DNA of 64,000 nucleotides from a virus. The stretch covers positions 1 through 64,000 of the IMG/VR virus record IMGVR_UViG_3300009506_000009; one strand, written 5' to 3'. Position 1 is the first letter of the stretch. Each line of letters starts with the position of its first letter. The notes beneath the pieces are model-generated. The model saw only the letters and a program-made list of their open reading frames with translations. It was not told where the DNA came from and searched no databases. Shown piece after piece: positions 17,369 through 26,164 of this stretch. Made by a program: the position numbers and the translations under genes.

Positions 17369-18781
17369 ATGACTCCTCCCCACGTTTCTGCATATACAAT
17401 GTTGGGCTTTAAAACACTGCCTATTACCTACGGTAAGAAAGCATCTCCACCTCCTGAATGGACTCACACAGATAGTGAAACGCTGTGGGCTGATGCTCCC
17501 CGCCGATGTAATACCGCATTACAAGCCGGATATAATAATATGTTCCTTCTTGACCCGGACACAGACGTGGGTCAAAAGCATGTTGAGTCTTACTTATCTG
17601 CGCTAGGCATAAACCCCTGGCGCATTATTACATGGCGTGGATATACCCACTTTTGGTTGAAGACGGAAGTACCTACTAACACACAATGGAATGGTAAACT
17701 GAAAGATGGTATGGGAGATTGGCGTGGTAAAAATGGGTATGGGCTTGCCGCCCCATCATACGTTCGCATAGGTAACCAATCGGGGGTATATACTCTCCCT
17801 GGTAACAACCCACTAGAAGTACCCTTTGTTCAATGGTCTGATATCCTTCCATTGTTACAACTTGGCAAAAGTGTAAATATAGACCCTGAGTTATTGACAC
17901 TTCCAGTCCAAACTGTACGTAGATCAGTTCCTCGTTGGGCTTATGATGTTGTTAAGATTGTGAATGATATGGACGCTCCGGGAGATATAAAGCTTGGTCA
18001 CCGCTCATGGTACTCCCGATCTGAGGCCGTCTTTAGTGTAATCATGTCTGGCCTTTTAAGTGGTCGTTCCTTTCGAGAAGTACAACATTGGTTTAGTGAT
18101 TATCGAACTGAAAGCTGGTGGAAGGCATCTACTGCCAAAGCAATTGCGTACATGCGTGACGAAGCCGAACGTCCAGTGTTAGAAGAGATGTATAACTCCG
18201 CCTTTAAACTGCCGTTAAAAGATGAGCGGGTACTGCGTGCTATGATTGCAATCTTATGGTACGTTGGGGACCTGGAAGGATGTGTTGCCAATCGTGATCT
18301 GCAATTATTGGTTGCTCGTGGTCGTCATTCGGTATCATCCTCAGTAAGTCGGCTTATCAAACAAGGTTACGTTGAGTTAGTAGAGGAGTCAGAAGGTGCC
18401 AAAGCTTCCAAATACAGAATTAATCCAGATGTTGAACGATCCAAACGTACAGAAACTATTCTTGACCGAGTACATCATGAAGCATTCCGTCATGGTGGCA
18501 TCCCTGCTTCCGCTGTCACGGTCTTACAGTCCTTATCCCAACCACGAACGGTCAACGAACTGGTTCAAACAACAGACCTTAGTCAATCCGCAGTCTACTC
18601 TGCCCTCCACACCCTTAAGGACCTCGATCTTGCCGTCAAGAGCGGAAAGCATTGGGCTAAAAATGGTACGACAGTGGATCAGCTTAACTCCACGTTGGAT
18701 ACCACTACGTCGCACGCAAAGCGGAAGCATAGAATAATTGAGGAACGAAGCAGGTACTACCGTAACAGAGGGACAGCTTGA
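17369..18781 (+). CDS. bifunctional primase-polymerase with C-terminal HTH
   Basis: 470 residues from the ATG at 17369. The N-terminal ~150 residues carry archaeo-eukaryotic primase features seen in prim-pol proteins: a metal-binding LLDPDTD motif (about residues 61-66), a following THFWLK strand and GLAAPSYVRIG. The C-terminal half contains winged-helix segments (LQLLVARGRHSVSSSVSRLIKQGYVELV; PRTVNELVQTTDLSQSAVYSALHTLKDLDL), suggesting DNA recognition. It likely primes replication. An upstream ATG at 17312 lies before the promoter and is rejected. No helicase domain is present in this protein. Confidence 0.8.
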   Translation: MTPPHVSAYTMLGFKTLPITYGKKASPPPEWTHTDSETLWADAPRRCNTALQAGYNNMFLLDPDTDVGQKHVESYLSALGINPWRIITWRGYTHFWLKTEVPTNTQWNGKLKDGMGDWRGKNGYGLAAPSYVRIGNQSGVYTLPGNNPLEVPFVQWSDILPLLQLGKSVNIDPELLTLPVQTVRRSVPRWAYDVVKIVNDMDAPGDIKLGHRSWYSRSEAVFSVIMSGLLSGRSFREVQHWFSDYRTESWWKASTAKAIAYMRDEAERPVLEEMYNSAFKLPLKDERVLRAMIAILWYVGDLEGCVANRDLQLLVARGRHSVSSSVSRLIKQGYVELVEESEGAKASKYRINPDVERSKRTETILDRVHHEAFRHGGIPASAVTVLQSLSQPRTVNELVQTTDLSQSAVYSALHTLKDLDLAVKSGKHWAKNGTTVDQLNSTLDTTTSHAKRKHRIIEERSRYYRNRGTA

Positions 18782-18807
18782 CAATGCCTAAGTAACCCTG
18801 TTATAAT
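18778..18807 (+). promoter_or_regulatory. sigma70-type promoter for sigma-like/terminase genes
   Basis: TTGACA, 18-bp spacer, TATAAT; the -35 overlaps the stop codon of the prim-pol gene. Predicted start about 18814. Confidence 0.75.
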
Positions 18808-18837
18808 TAGAGTATCTTTATCTAATTAGGGTACTTA

Positions 18838-19077
18838 ATGACAAATACATCACTAACGGCTCCAGGTATTCTACCAGTAGATCAAGACCTGATTGAAGAC
18901 ATTACGGATATCGCAAAAAGGTTGCCCGTCATCGAACGGGCTGTTTTGTCTCTCATAATGATGGACTATAGTCAGGTTGAAATAGCACACCTCTTTCATG
19001 TGCGGAAGAATAAGATAAGCACCATAAAGATTAGTGCTAGGAATCATGTACTGGAGAAGTTTAATGAGTCAATATAA
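18838..19077 (+). CDS. sigma-70 region 4-like DNA-binding protein
   Basis: 79 residues. Residues about 28-75 (LPVIERAVLSLIMMDYSQVEIAHLFHVRKNKISTIKISARNHV) read like sigma factor region 4: the LPxxER..VL..L segment, then the EIA helix-turn-helix. It lacks regions 2 and 3, so it is not a whole sigma factor; it could be a transcription switch protein or a terminase-region regulator. It begins an overlapping chain into the terminase genes. Confidence 0.7.
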   Translation: MTNTSLTAPGILPVDQDLIEDITDIAKRLPVIERAVLSLIMMDYSQVEIAHLFHVRKNKISTIKISARNHVLEKFNESI

Positions 19078-19291
19078 GCATATGTGTACAGCAGGGTGTG
19101 GGAAAGTAATCACTTGGAGATTCGCAATCTGTTCTGACTGCGAAAAGATTTATGGAAACCGGGCAACTGGCTGGCCTGATTGGTTGCGTGAACGGTGGAA
19201 CATGACACAGCGTGAAAGGCGTCAACATAAGCGGGTTGTTATGCATGAGGTTGAAGCCGGGATCAATGACGAGGTGTTCCATGTTGCCTAA
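19064..19291 (+). CDS. small cysteine-rich protein
   Basis: 75 residues from the ATG at 19064, overlapping the upstream stop. N-terminal Cys spacing CTAGCGKVITWRFAICSDC resembles a treble-clef/zinc-knuckle. Its end overlaps the small terminase start by 11 bases. Function unknown; context suggests a regulator or packaging accessory. Confidence 0.7.
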   Translation: MSQYKHMCTAGCGKVITWRFAICSDCEKIYGNRATGWPDWLRERWNMTQRERRQHKRVVMHEVEAGINDEVFHVA

Positions 19292-20102
19292 TAACGAAGA
19301 AAATGCTCTTGCTATTCCTGACGAGCTAGATTGGTCTGAGCTTATTGATGAGGTGGCAGACCTTGTTGATATGGGGGACCTCCCGTCAAAGGCCCTGGAA
19401 GCGGTACCTTACTTAATGGCAGGATTGCCTAAAGCAGAAGTTGCTCGCATAGTGCATGTAACCAGACCAACTATATCTAATTGGTTACGACAGTACCCCG
19501 CCATGCAGATAGCTGTTTCTCGTGGTAAGGAACTCGCCCAACAGTACCGTTTATCTATGCTTGAAGGTCAGTTCATCCAGGCACTCCGTGTATCTGAGCA
19601 GATTCTTGGTCTTGAAATGACAGGTAAGAAAGAAGTTATGGGAGAGGATGCTCCTGAAGAGGAGCAGGTAAACTCAAAACTTGTCACTGCCATGGGTCAA
19701 CATGCCCGGTACATATTGGGGTTATTTGTATCATCCAAACATGATCTCACTATTACACATGAAGTAGGGGATAGTGTCCTTGAAGCTAAGAAGGATGCTT
19801 TAGATTACTTGGCGCATGTCATGTCTTCTCCAGAAGGAGATGAACCAATTGATGTGACGTACCGGGTGATCGATGCAAATGTGCACAACGAAGGGCCTAT
19901 GCTGAAAGCAAATGGAGAACCAAACTTTGGTACGCTTGGGGAGTTTGTTACTGATCCAGAGATAGGAACACAATGTCATGATTGTGGACAGTTTTACCAA
20001 TCGCTATCGTCCCATATTCGTAAAGCGATGAACATATCGATCTCTGCTTATGAAACAGTTTATGGTCTTGAACCAGGAAGTGTATCGAGGGTCTCACCCT
20101 AA
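19281..20102 (+). CDS. terminase small subunit-like DNA-binding protein
   Basis: 273 residues from the ATG at 19281. A helix-turn-helix lies near residues 55-75 (AEVARIVHVTRPTISNWLRQY), followed by a long helical region. The C-terminus holds a MucR/Ros-like single zinc finger (CHDCGQFYQSLSSHIRKAM, then ISAYETVYGL). It directly precedes and overlaps the large terminase gene, the usual place of the small subunit that recognises packaging sites. Confidence 0.75.
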   Translation: MLPNNEENALAIPDELDWSELIDEVADLVDMGDLPSKALEAVPYLMAGLPKAEVARIVHVTRPTISNWLRQYPAMQIAVSRGKELAQQYRLSMLEGQFIQALRVSEQILGLEMTGKKEVMGEDAPEEEQVNSKLVTAMGQHARYILGLFVSSKHDLTITHEVGDSVLEAKKDALDYLAHVMSSPEGDEPIDVTYRVIDANVHNEGPMLKANGEPNFGTLGEFVTDPEIGTQCHDCGQFYQSLSSHIRKAMNISISAYETVYGLEPGSVSRVSP

Positions 20103-21967
20103 TGTCTAAACAAGTTGGTATGGATGAGCGCATGTCAGATGCGGCTCTCCGAGATATTTTATCCTATGGTATCCTGCATGTCCCTCTTGGTGATGCTAAA
20201 GAGTGGGAAGTAGATTCACGCAAGTGGATGGTAGACCTCTACAAGGTTATGAATCCATATTGGATTGAAAAGAAACCACTAGGTCAGCCGCACTCATTTG
20301 TGTGTACAAAATCTACCCAGGCAGGGGTAACTACTATGGCCTTGGTCCGTATGCTTCATTTCATGACGCATTGGACTGGGAAAGTTATGTATATGATGCC
20401 ACGGCAAAAAGATGTCTTGGATATGGTAGGTACTCGCCTCGATCCTATCTTGGCAAGGTCACCTATGCTGAACAAGCTACGTGGTACCCCGGACAATATG
20501 CAGACAAAGCAGATCGGAAACAGCTTTGTTTATTTCCAGGAAGGAACGATGGAGCCTAGGTCTATTCCAGTTGATCTTCTTTTTGTGGATGAAGTAGATT
20601 TGACTGATCCGGCAAACATTGGTACAGCAACCAACCGTCTCGACGCTTCAAACTGGAAACTTCGATACTACCTGTCCACTCCTACAGTCAACAACTATGG
20701 TATTCATAAAATGTGGCTGTCTTCTGACATGCGCCACTGGCTTGTGCGATGCCCATCCTGTGGTAAGTGGCAGGACATCACCTGGGATGAGAATCTTCGT
20801 TACACAGGTGAGCCTTCTAAACCAGACCGAGTATGGTACGGTTGTAAATATTGTCAGGATGCTGAGATCACAGTACAGCATATGCAGACAGGTAAATGGG
20901 TTGCGGAGAAACCAGACCGTTCTTATGATACGGTAGGGTTTCACGTGCACCAAATGCTTACCACACCTGCGGATGTTCTATACCGACACTTCCGTGATCC
21001 TCTTGAAACCAACGTAGAGTTTCATCGTAAGCGACTGGGTATGCCGTTCGAAATCGGTGGTGGTAGTCTGGATGCTGACGAGGTTTATGCGGCTGGATAC
21101 TTAGATGAAGAGTTTGAGCAGGAGCTTAGGTGGGATGGAAAAAGTCAATACTATATGGGTGTTGACCAAGGTAACCAGCTTCAGGTATTAATAGCAAAAC
21201 TGGAACCTGGGTTAGAAATTCCTAAGATCATACACATTGAACTCGTTGAGTTGGATGAGGGGTTTGCGAGAATCGCACAGCTTATGAGGTACTTTCGTGT
21301 CCGCAAATGTGTGGTCGATGCCAATCCTAATCGTCACTCAGCTATTGATTTGGCTGTTGACTTTCCTGGTAGAGTTTATATTGCAGACTACAATGAGTCT
21401 GGTGTTCTATTCAGTGTTGCTAAGAAGAAGAAAGGTAAGAAGCAATACTTCCAGACTTTCATTGACCGTACCCTAGGATTTGATGAACTGTTCACCGACA
21501 TACGTAATGGTCAGTGGAGTTTATTTGGTAGTTTAACCAGCATCCCCCAGGATGTCCGGTTGTTGGTTGACCAAGTTACTGCTTTGAAAAGGGACGTTGA
21601 AGAACGGCAGAAGGCAGGGATCAAAGTAGAGGTCCCAGTCTATCGTGCTGTTCGTGCTGATCACCTTGGGCATTCATGGTCATATCTGAACATTGCTAAG
21701 ATGCTTGGTCAGAGTGCATCAGGAAAGATAAAGATTATTAAAGAGGAAGAAGACAAGGAAGAGCTTCCTGTTTTGGAGATGCCAGAAGATGACTACCGCA
21801 CCATCATCTCTCATACGGCTGAAGTTAAGAAGGAAGAGATGGAAGCCTGGATATATAAGGGGGAGGAACCTTCGGTTGTGCTGGCACATAAGCTGACTTT
21901 CTTAAAAGCGTATGATGATGATATGATCCGTGACGCTCTATCATACTACCTCTTGACAAACGCATAG
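20102..21967 (+). CDS. terminase large subunit (GpA-like)
   Basis: 621 residues. ATPase part: Walker A-like CTKSTQAGVTT (about 69-78), ATPase aromatic segment VMYMMPRQKDV, Walker B LLFVDEVDL, and a motif III-like YYLSTPTVNNYGI. A zinc-binding insert CPSCGKW...CKYC lies near residue 220, as in GpA family terminases. The nuclease half begins at YMGVDQGNQ with later acidic residues VVDANPN. The Walker A lacks the classic Gly-Lys pair, as is common in this family. It motors DNA into the prohead. Note that capsid genes lie on the opposite strand. Confidence 0.92.
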   Translation: MSKQVGMDERMSDAALRDILSYGILHVPLGDAKEWEVDSRKWMVDLYKVMNPYWIEKKPLGQPHSFVCTKSTQAGVTTMALVRMLHFMTHWTGKVMYMMPRQKDVLDMVGTRLDPILARSPMLNKLRGTPDNMQTKQIGNSFVYFQEGTMEPRSIPVDLLFVDEVDLTDPANIGTATNRLDASNWKLRYYLSTPTVNNYGIHKMWLSSDMRHWLVRCPSCGKWQDITWDENLRYTGEPSKPDRVWYGCKYCQDAEITVQHMQTGKWVAEKPDRSYDTVGFHVHQMLTTPADVLYRHFRDPLETNVEFHRKRLGMPFEIGGGSLDADEVYAAGYLDEEFEQELRWDGKSQYYMGVDQGNQLQVLIAKLEPGLEIPKIIHIELVELDEGFARIAQLMRYFRVRKCVVDANPNRHSAIDLAVDFPGRVYIADYNESGVLFSVAKKKKGKKQYFQTFIDRTLGFDELFTDIRNGQWSLFGSLTSIPQDVRLLVDQVTALKRDVEERQKAGIKVEVPVYRAVRADHLGHSWSYLNIAKMLGQSASGKIKIIKEEEDKEELPVLEMPEDDYRTIISHTAEVKKEEMEAWIYKGEEPSVVLAHKLTFLKAYDDDMIRDALSYYLLTNA

Positions 21968-21982
21968 CAGTTGTGTTATAAT
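21953..21982 (+). promoter_or_regulatory. sigma70-type promoter overlapping terminase end
   Basis: TTGACA, 18-bp spacer, TATAAT. Predicted start about 21989, producing a leader that contains a GC-rich hairpin (around 22010-22040) before the 22129 gene and the tRNA region. Confidence 0.75.
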
Positions 21983-22109
21983 ACTCTGTGTAACCTCCTG
22001 TTGAAACGAGGGGCACTTGCCTGCGGTGCCATTGGTAGCCTCGCCGTTGTAGTCGGTAGCAGGTATTTAATATTTCCCCATGTTATTTAAAGTTATGACA
22101 TTCGTAACT

Positions 22110-22117
22110 AATTGTAG
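22110..22117 (+). promoter_or_regulatory. NATTGTAG motif upstream of small gene
   Basis: AATTGTAG 12 nt before the ATG at 22129, plus strand. Confidence 0.4.
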
Positions 22118-22128
22118 TAAATGATACT

Positions 22129-22317
22129 ATGAACGAAACTATGACTAACGAAGAGATTGAAAAGTATTTGCGTAATTCTGGTTGGAAGAAAAACTCTAAC
22201 GGTTTATGGGTTGACCCTGATCGTGATACTATTCGAATGGGAATGCAGTCTGCTTTTTATTCACAGCTTCGTAGGTCAAAGAACAACATAAAAAGCAAAA
22301 CGCACATAGAGAAGTAA
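22129..22317 (+). CDS. hypothetical small protein
   Basis: 62 residues; a second possible start is the ATG at 22141 (MTNEEIEKYLRNSGWKK). Charged, soluble, no family recognised. It sits between two promoters at the entry to the tRNA region. Confidence 0.6.
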   Translation: MNETMTNEEIEKYLRNSGWKKNSNGLWVDPDRDTIRMGMQSAFYSQLRRSKNNIKSKTHIEK

Positions 22318-22321
22318 ATTC

Positions 22322-22329
22322 AATTGTAG
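22322..22329 (+). promoter_or_regulatory. NATTGTAG motif before tRNA cluster
   Basis: AATTGTAG on the plus strand immediately upstream of a TTGACA promoter. Confidence 0.35.
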
Positions 22330-22340
22330 AAATTCCACCC

Positions 22341-22369
22341 TTGACAACATTTAATTTCTTTGGTAAAAT
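22341..22369 (+). promoter_or_regulatory. sigma70-type promoter at start of tRNA region
   Basis: TTGACA, 17-bp spacer, TAAAAT. Drives the 22411 small gene and the first tRNA genes. Confidence 0.8.
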
Positions 22370-22410
22370 GTGAGCAGTTTGATAAACTACTATGTCATTA
22401 AGGAGAATCA

Positions 22411-22551
22411 ATGAGTAAACCCCTAAGTAGTGTCAAGGATGAGAAAGCACGAACAAAGCTTGCTCTTCAGCGATATGCAAAAAACTCAAAGGGCTTAGGC
22501 TGGTTATCAGCCAGGGACTACCTTGTAAAGAAGGGAGCCTTGCCCAAGTAA
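22411..22551 (+). CDS. small basic protein, 46 aa
   Basis: ATG at 22411 preceded by AAGGAG at proper spacing and by a clear promoter. Lys/Arg-rich 46-residue product (QRYAKNSKGLGWLSARDYLV). Ends 7 bases before tRNA-Trp. No family recognised. Confidence 0.65.
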   Translation: MSKPLSSVKDEKARTKLALQRYAKNSKGLGWLSARDYLVKKGALPK

Positions 22552-22557
22552 CTTATT

Positions 22558-22629
22558 GGTGCGGTCGGTTAATGGATAAACCAACGGACTCCAAACCCGT
22601 GACTGAAGGTTCGAATCCTTCTCGCACCG
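22558..22629 (+). tRNA. tRNA-Trp(CCA)
   Basis: 7-bp acceptor GGTGCGG/TCGCACC, T arm GAAGG-TTCGAAT-CCTTC, anticodon loop CTCCAAA. No encoded 3' CCA. Confidence 0.9.
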
Positions 22630-22777
22630 CAATGAGAGCGGCCTAGCTCTCAGAATACCTATAGGCCCCTTTTCTGGCGGGGTCAAGGCCAGTACCGTTT
22701 CTCCAGGTCTAAGGGAGACGCAGGTGTGCCTGCGTGAACAGCACTCGCCACTCCTTTCTAGGAGGAGTGGCAGTCAT
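22630..22777 (+). ncRNA. structured spacer between tRNA-Trp and tRNA-Ile
   Basis: No gene. Contains successive hairpins: GAGAGC/GCTCTC at its start, CGCAGG/CCTGCG in the middle and a long GCCACTCCT/AGGAGTGGC-like hairpin near the end. Role unknown. Confidence 0.4.
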
Positions 22778-22851
22778 GCCCCGGTAGCTCAGGTGGTTAG
22801 AGCGGCATCCTGATAAGGTGCAGGTGGGTGGTTCGAGTCCACTCCGGGGTA
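22778..22851 (+). tRNA. tRNA-Ile(GAT)
   Basis: Acceptor GCCCCGG/CCGGGGT, canonical D and T arms, anticodon loop CTGATAA. Confidence 0.92.
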
Positions 22852-23243
22852 CTCTTGCTTCGAAGCAGTGAATGGGCAATGCCCTGTGGATACTGTACTC
22901 TGGTAGACAACCCGGAGCGTCTGGAATATGACGATAAGTACAGTCAGTTGGTCACCGAAGCGCAATGTGATAACGCCACCAAACCAGCTAACACGCTAGG
23001 GTAGGAAAATACTCGGTAGAGCGAGAGCGTGTAAACCTGACACCAACCGAGCCGCTCCGTCCAGGCGAAACCTGTCCCTGGTTATCAAAACTAAGTGAAA
23101 GCGGTTTAGCTGATCCACCATGCGTGGAAACAGTATCATCCTGGGCGTAGGATGCGGGTGTAACAGCACCGTCAAGAATAAGAGCATACGCCTATTTGTG
23201 TGAAAGCATACAGAGCGGAAGCACTATGTCGAGTAACACATTT
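22852..23243 (+). ncRNA. 392-nt gene-free structured spacer
   Basis: No coding frame or tRNA seen. It folds on inspection: ACTGTAC (22892-22898) pairs with GTACAGT (22938-22944) around CTCTGG/CCGGAG-like pairs; ACACGCT (22991-22997) pairs with AGCGTGT (23026-23032); CAGG-CGAAA-CCTG and CATCCT/AGGATG hairpins follow, with several GAAA-type loops. It looks like one or more stable RNAs of unknown family. Confidence 0.5.
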
Positions 23244-23317
23244 GCTCCGTTAGCTCAGTTGGTTAGAGCGTTGCGTTGACATCGCAGAGGTCAGAAGTTC
23301 AAGTCTTCTACGGGGCA
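23244..23317 (+). tRNA. tRNA-Val(GAC)
   Basis: Acceptor GCTCCGT/ACGGGGC, anticodon stem TTGCG/CGCAG, loop TTGACAT, T arm canonical. Confidence 0.92.
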
Positions 23318-23385
23318 CTTCTGAAAGGCCCACGTAACTCTGTCACCTGATGCATAAGGTGTGGTTGAAGAACAGTAGCAGAACA

Positions 23386-23461
23386 TGGAGGCATAACTCA
23401 GTTGGTTAGAGTACCTTTCTTACAAAAAGGAAGCCGTTGGTTCGAGTCCAACTGTCTCCAC
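23386..23461 (+). tRNA. tRNA-Val(TAC)
   Basis: Acceptor TGGAGGC/GTCTCCA (T1-A72), anticodon stem CCTTT/AAAGG, loop CTTACAA. Confidence 0.9.
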
Positions 23462-23492
23462 AGCATAAAACTATTCTGATCGGAGCAAGAAC

Positions 23493-23621
23493 ATGTGGTT
23501 AGTTGCAGTTATTTCTATTACAGGCACCATCATTGTTATACGAAATGCTCTACACAACAAAATGAAACAGCCAAAGACAAAGTATCCAGCACTTGAGTAC
23601 TTTGCTAACCTTATTGATTAA
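23493..23621 (+). CDS. small membrane protein, 42 aa
   Basis: ATG at 23493 with CGGAGCAAGA upstream. One N-terminal membrane segment (LVAVISITGTIIVI) followed by a basic tail. Ends one base before tRNA-Glu. Function unknown. Confidence 0.6.
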   Translation: MWLVAVISITGTIIVIRNALHNKMKQPKTKYPALEYFANLID

Positions 23622-23696
23622 GGCGACATCGTCTAACTGGACCAGGACACTAGACCTTCAATCTAGGAAATAGGGGTTCGACTCCCCTTGTCGTCA
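23622..23696 (+). tRNA. tRNA-Glu(TTC)
   Basis: Acceptor GGCGACA/TGTCGTC, T arm GGGG-type, anticodon stem CTAGA/TCTAG with loop CCTTCAA. Position 33 is C instead of U. Confidence 0.88.
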
Positions 23697-23814
23697 CCTA
23701 ATACGCACTGGTATCTGGTACCTTCTCGGAGCTAATTACTCCAATGTTAGGACGGCCCTTTTTAGGGCGGCAGTTCCCCATAAGCGTGCGGCGGAGAAGA
23801 CAAACAGATATAAT

Positions 23815-23887
23815 GCCCCCATCTGCTAATTGGTCAGGCACCCCGCCTCTCAAGTGGGAAATCGGAGTTCGAGCCTCCGTGAGGGCA
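23815..23887 (+). tRNA. tRNA-Glu(CTC)
   Basis: Acceptor GCCCCCA/TGAGGGC (one mismatch), anticodon loop CTCTCAA, canonical T arm. Confidence 0.85.
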
Positions 23888-23889
23888 CT

Positions 23890-24000
23890 ATGTTAGAGCA
23901 CGAAGCTAAAGGTCTTATCATAGACTTACTACATTACTACAGCATCAAAGGTATTATAACCGGGGTTATACTAATCGTAACTATGTCTCAATTGATATAG
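23890..24000 (+). CDS. small membrane protein, 36 aa
   Basis: ATG at 23890 directly after tRNA-Glu(CTC). Hydrophobic C-terminal half (SIKGIITGVILIVTM) suggests one membrane span. No clear RBS, so support is modest. Confidence 0.45.
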   Translation: MLEHEAKGLIIDLLHYYSIKGIITGVILIVTMSQLI

Positions 24001-24003
24001 CCT

Positions 24004-24080
24004 GGGGTCGTATCGGACGGGTGTTCTAAGCCTGAAAACCGTAAAGGATGAAAATGAAGGTTCGAATCCTTCCGGCCTCG
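24004..24080 (+). tRNA. atypical tRNA, probable Arg(TCT), reduced D arm
   Basis: Acceptor GGGGTCG/CGGCCTC and T arm GAAGG-TTCGAAT-CCTTC are canonical and total length is 77 nt. The best anticodon arm, CGGGT-GTTCTAA-GCCTG, lies only 7 nt after the acceptor, leaving no room for a D arm, while 21 nt lie between it and the T arm. A sister gene at 26506 has the same layout with anticodon TCG. Decoding function uncertain. Confidence 0.5.
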
Positions 24081-24081
24081 C

Positions 24082-24115
24082 AAAAGAAAAGCCACACAAA
24101 TGTGTGGCTCTTTTT
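24082..24115. terminator. bidirectional Rho-independent terminator
   Basis: Stem AGCCACAC/GTGTGGCT with 4-nt loop, T-rich on the plus side and A-rich on the other, between plus-strand tRNAs and the minus-strand lysis gene. Confidence 0.85.
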
Positions 24116-24116
24116 G

Positions 24117-25049
24117 TTAGAATGTGTGGCGTGGTCGGATTGGTGGCATACTCTCTAGGGTCCAGTCCGTATAATAGAAAGCAATGTTAAACCCAGGTGA
24201 CGGTAGGTATTGAAGGGCTATCCACCCTCCAACGGTCCTAGCCCATATCCCGGTATGGCATGGGTAGTATTTATCAATAGTCACGGTCTTATACGGATCA
24301 AGAACATCAAGCTGACTCCCGTTTTCAACGTCAGGGAAACTTCTGACAGATAACCTTTCAACCGTAGTGACAGTACGTGGTACCGATGGGAGAAACTCGA
24401 TCCGGTTTGTACAGTACTTATCTTTGAATGGTACCCAGGCGTCATCTGGAGCAATCAAAGGAAAATACACATCCTGTGCTATACCTGTTCTAGCTCCTGA
24501 TGAGATGTTAACGTAGTATCCATCCCGGTGACCAGCCATAAAATGAACGATCCGAGTAGCCGCAGTCATATGGTTCACTTCAGTGGCATTTGGGGGGGTG
24601 TCTGTAGTTCGGAATGTATCCAATAAAACCCCTGTTCCTGTCCTTTCTAATATACGAACCACAGTACCAGAGGATACAATAAACTCCGGCTTAGGCATCT
24701 CCTCTTCTGGAAGATTCTCGATCTGCCAAGGATCAATCTGCTGTGTTGGGTCTCCGGCTTCATTGATCCAGCCAGCTTCTACCTTAAAGATAACGTTGAC
24801 GGCATCCGGGTTGCCATCGGGGTCCATTGGCTCATGAGAGTTCAGGTCACGAACAAACAGCATCCACTCTTTTGATAACCTCCTACGTGGATGCTGAGTT
24901 GCATCGGCACCATCTTTTATTCTCAATGGTACCACTAGTGGATATGTATCTGCCTGTGCATGTCCCCCCCAAAAGTCATCCAGGGAACTTCTCATGACTG
25001 GCAGGTCTTCTCGGATCACTGCTAGATCAGAATCGTCTGGAAGATTCAT
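24117..25049 (-). CDS. lysis-module protein with SH3-like C-terminus
   Basis: 310 residues, second gene of the minus-strand lysis unit. The last ~75 residues (ERLSVRSFPDVENGSQLDVL...GIWARTVGGWIALQYL) have the shape of a bacterial SH3 domain, a cell-wall binding module. The N-terminal 230 residues are not recognised and contain no obvious hydrolase motif. Probably an accessory wall-binding or virion-associated lytic factor. Confidence 0.7.
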   Translation of the reverse strand: MNLPDDSDLAVIREDLPVMRSSLDDFWGGHAQADTYPLVVPLRIKDGADATQHPRRRLSKEWMLFVRDLNSHEPMDPDGNPDAVNVIFKVEAGWINEAGDPTQQIDPWQIENLPEEEMPKPEFIVSSGTVVRILERTGTGVLLDTFRTTDTPPNATEVNHMTAATRIVHFMAGHRDGYYVNISSGARTGIAQDVYFPLIAPDDAWVPFKDKYCTNRIEFLPSVPRTVTTVERLSVRSFPDVENGSQLDVLDPYKTVTIDKYYPCHTGIWARTVGGWIALQYLPSPGFNIAFYYTDWTLESMPPIRPRHTF

Positions 25050-25069
25050 AGATACATATGGTATGTCAG

Positions 25070-26164
25070 TTACTTTTTTTTTAAGTACCAGTCAGCCAAC
25101 CAGCCTTCATATGCATTCCATTTGGCTTCGACCCAATAACCTCGACCCGCACTGTCCGCTATTGCGCTTCCTGGCTTTACAAGTACGGTTTGACCATATG
25201 GGATACCCACAACTACTGCTCCGGTTTCAGGAGCATCCCGCATGCGAAGGTTTGGGTCCGCAGTAATGATGTACTCTTCTGAATATGTAGGTGGTGGAGT
25301 TCCACCATCATGGGTATGAGTGGCAAGCTGTTCAGCTAACACGTCTAATGTTGCTTGTTGTTCATCAATTCTTTCTTTCAGTTCAAGATATTCTGCACTT
25401 GACATTTCGTCGTCTCCATTCTCTTCTGGTAAGTGCCACGCATCAAACTCTTCCTGAGTACCGTGGAACTCATTAAAATCTATACTAATGGAAGCCGCAC
25501 CGTATGGCTTCCCACAGGCACCACATGTGGTACAATTGTCACATTTCTGGTGGATCAGGTATGTCTTACCTGCGTTATACCATTCTCGTGGGATCGATGG
25601 GGTATCTGTTCCGTAGTGAGCAATCCATAGGTCTCGCTCTGCGATCTCAGGCATCCAAGAAATGTTATCAGTCCATCCATAATAGGATGTGTATATACCA
25701 AATCGAATACCTGGGCACAACCGTTCCACTTCTTCCAGGAATGTACGCAACCACAAACGCCCCTGATCTTTCGTGTACCCTCGAAAGCCTGCGTTCTCAA
25801 CGTCTAACCAGTGCCGGGTAATCTCTGTCGAGGATCGGTATATATCTTCTGGTAAAGCATTAATCTGAGCGGCCCAATATCGAGCAGATGCTATAGCAGA
25901 GTAGCGCATATCTGCAAAGTGGTAGGTACCATAGAATATTGCACGTGCTAATATCTGTAGGATATGATAAGCGTATCGGTAGTCTGCATAAATACCTTGG
26001 GATGCTTTTACAATCAGATGCTGACTATCTGATGTCTCATAGATGTCAAAGTTAAATAGCTTCGAGTCGTCATAGGTGCTCTGCCACTTACTTATGTCTA
26101 TGATCCGCACAACTTGTGAAGTCAAAGTACGAATTACATTTAAAGCCTTGACAAGAAAATCCAT
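25070..26164 (-). CDS. endolysin: GH25 lysozyme with C-terminal SH3 domain
   Basis: 364 residues from the ATG at 26164 (AAAGGAG upstream). Residues about 23-215 match GH25 muramidases: opening RIIDISKWQ with catalytic Asp, then HLIVKASQGIY, GTYHFADM, HWLDVENAG with the catalytic Asp/Glu pair, RFGIYTSYYGW, LWIAHYG and an ending ISIDFNEFHG. A helical linker (MSSAEYLELKERIDEQQATL) joins an SH3 domain (LRMRDAPETGAVVVGIPYGQTV...EGWLADWYLKK). It cleaves peptidoglycan for host lysis. Confidence 0.93.
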   Translation of the reverse strand: MDFLVKALNVIRTLTSQVVRIIDISKWQSTYDDSKLFNFDIYETSDSQHLIVKASQGIYADYRYAYHILQILARAIFYGTYHFADMRYSAIASARYWAAQINALPEDIYRSSTEITRHWLDVENAGFRGYTKDQGRLWLRTFLEEVERLCPGIRFGIYTSYYGWTDNISWMPEIAERDLWIAHYGTDTPSIPREWYNAGKTYLIHQKCDNCTTCGACGKPYGAASISIDFNEFHGTQEEFDAWHLPEENGDDEMSSAEYLELKERIDEQQATLDVLAEQLATHTHDGGTPPPTYSEEYIITADPNLRMRDAPETGAVVVGIPYGQTVLVKPGSAIADSAGRGYWVEAKWNAYEGWLADWYLKKK

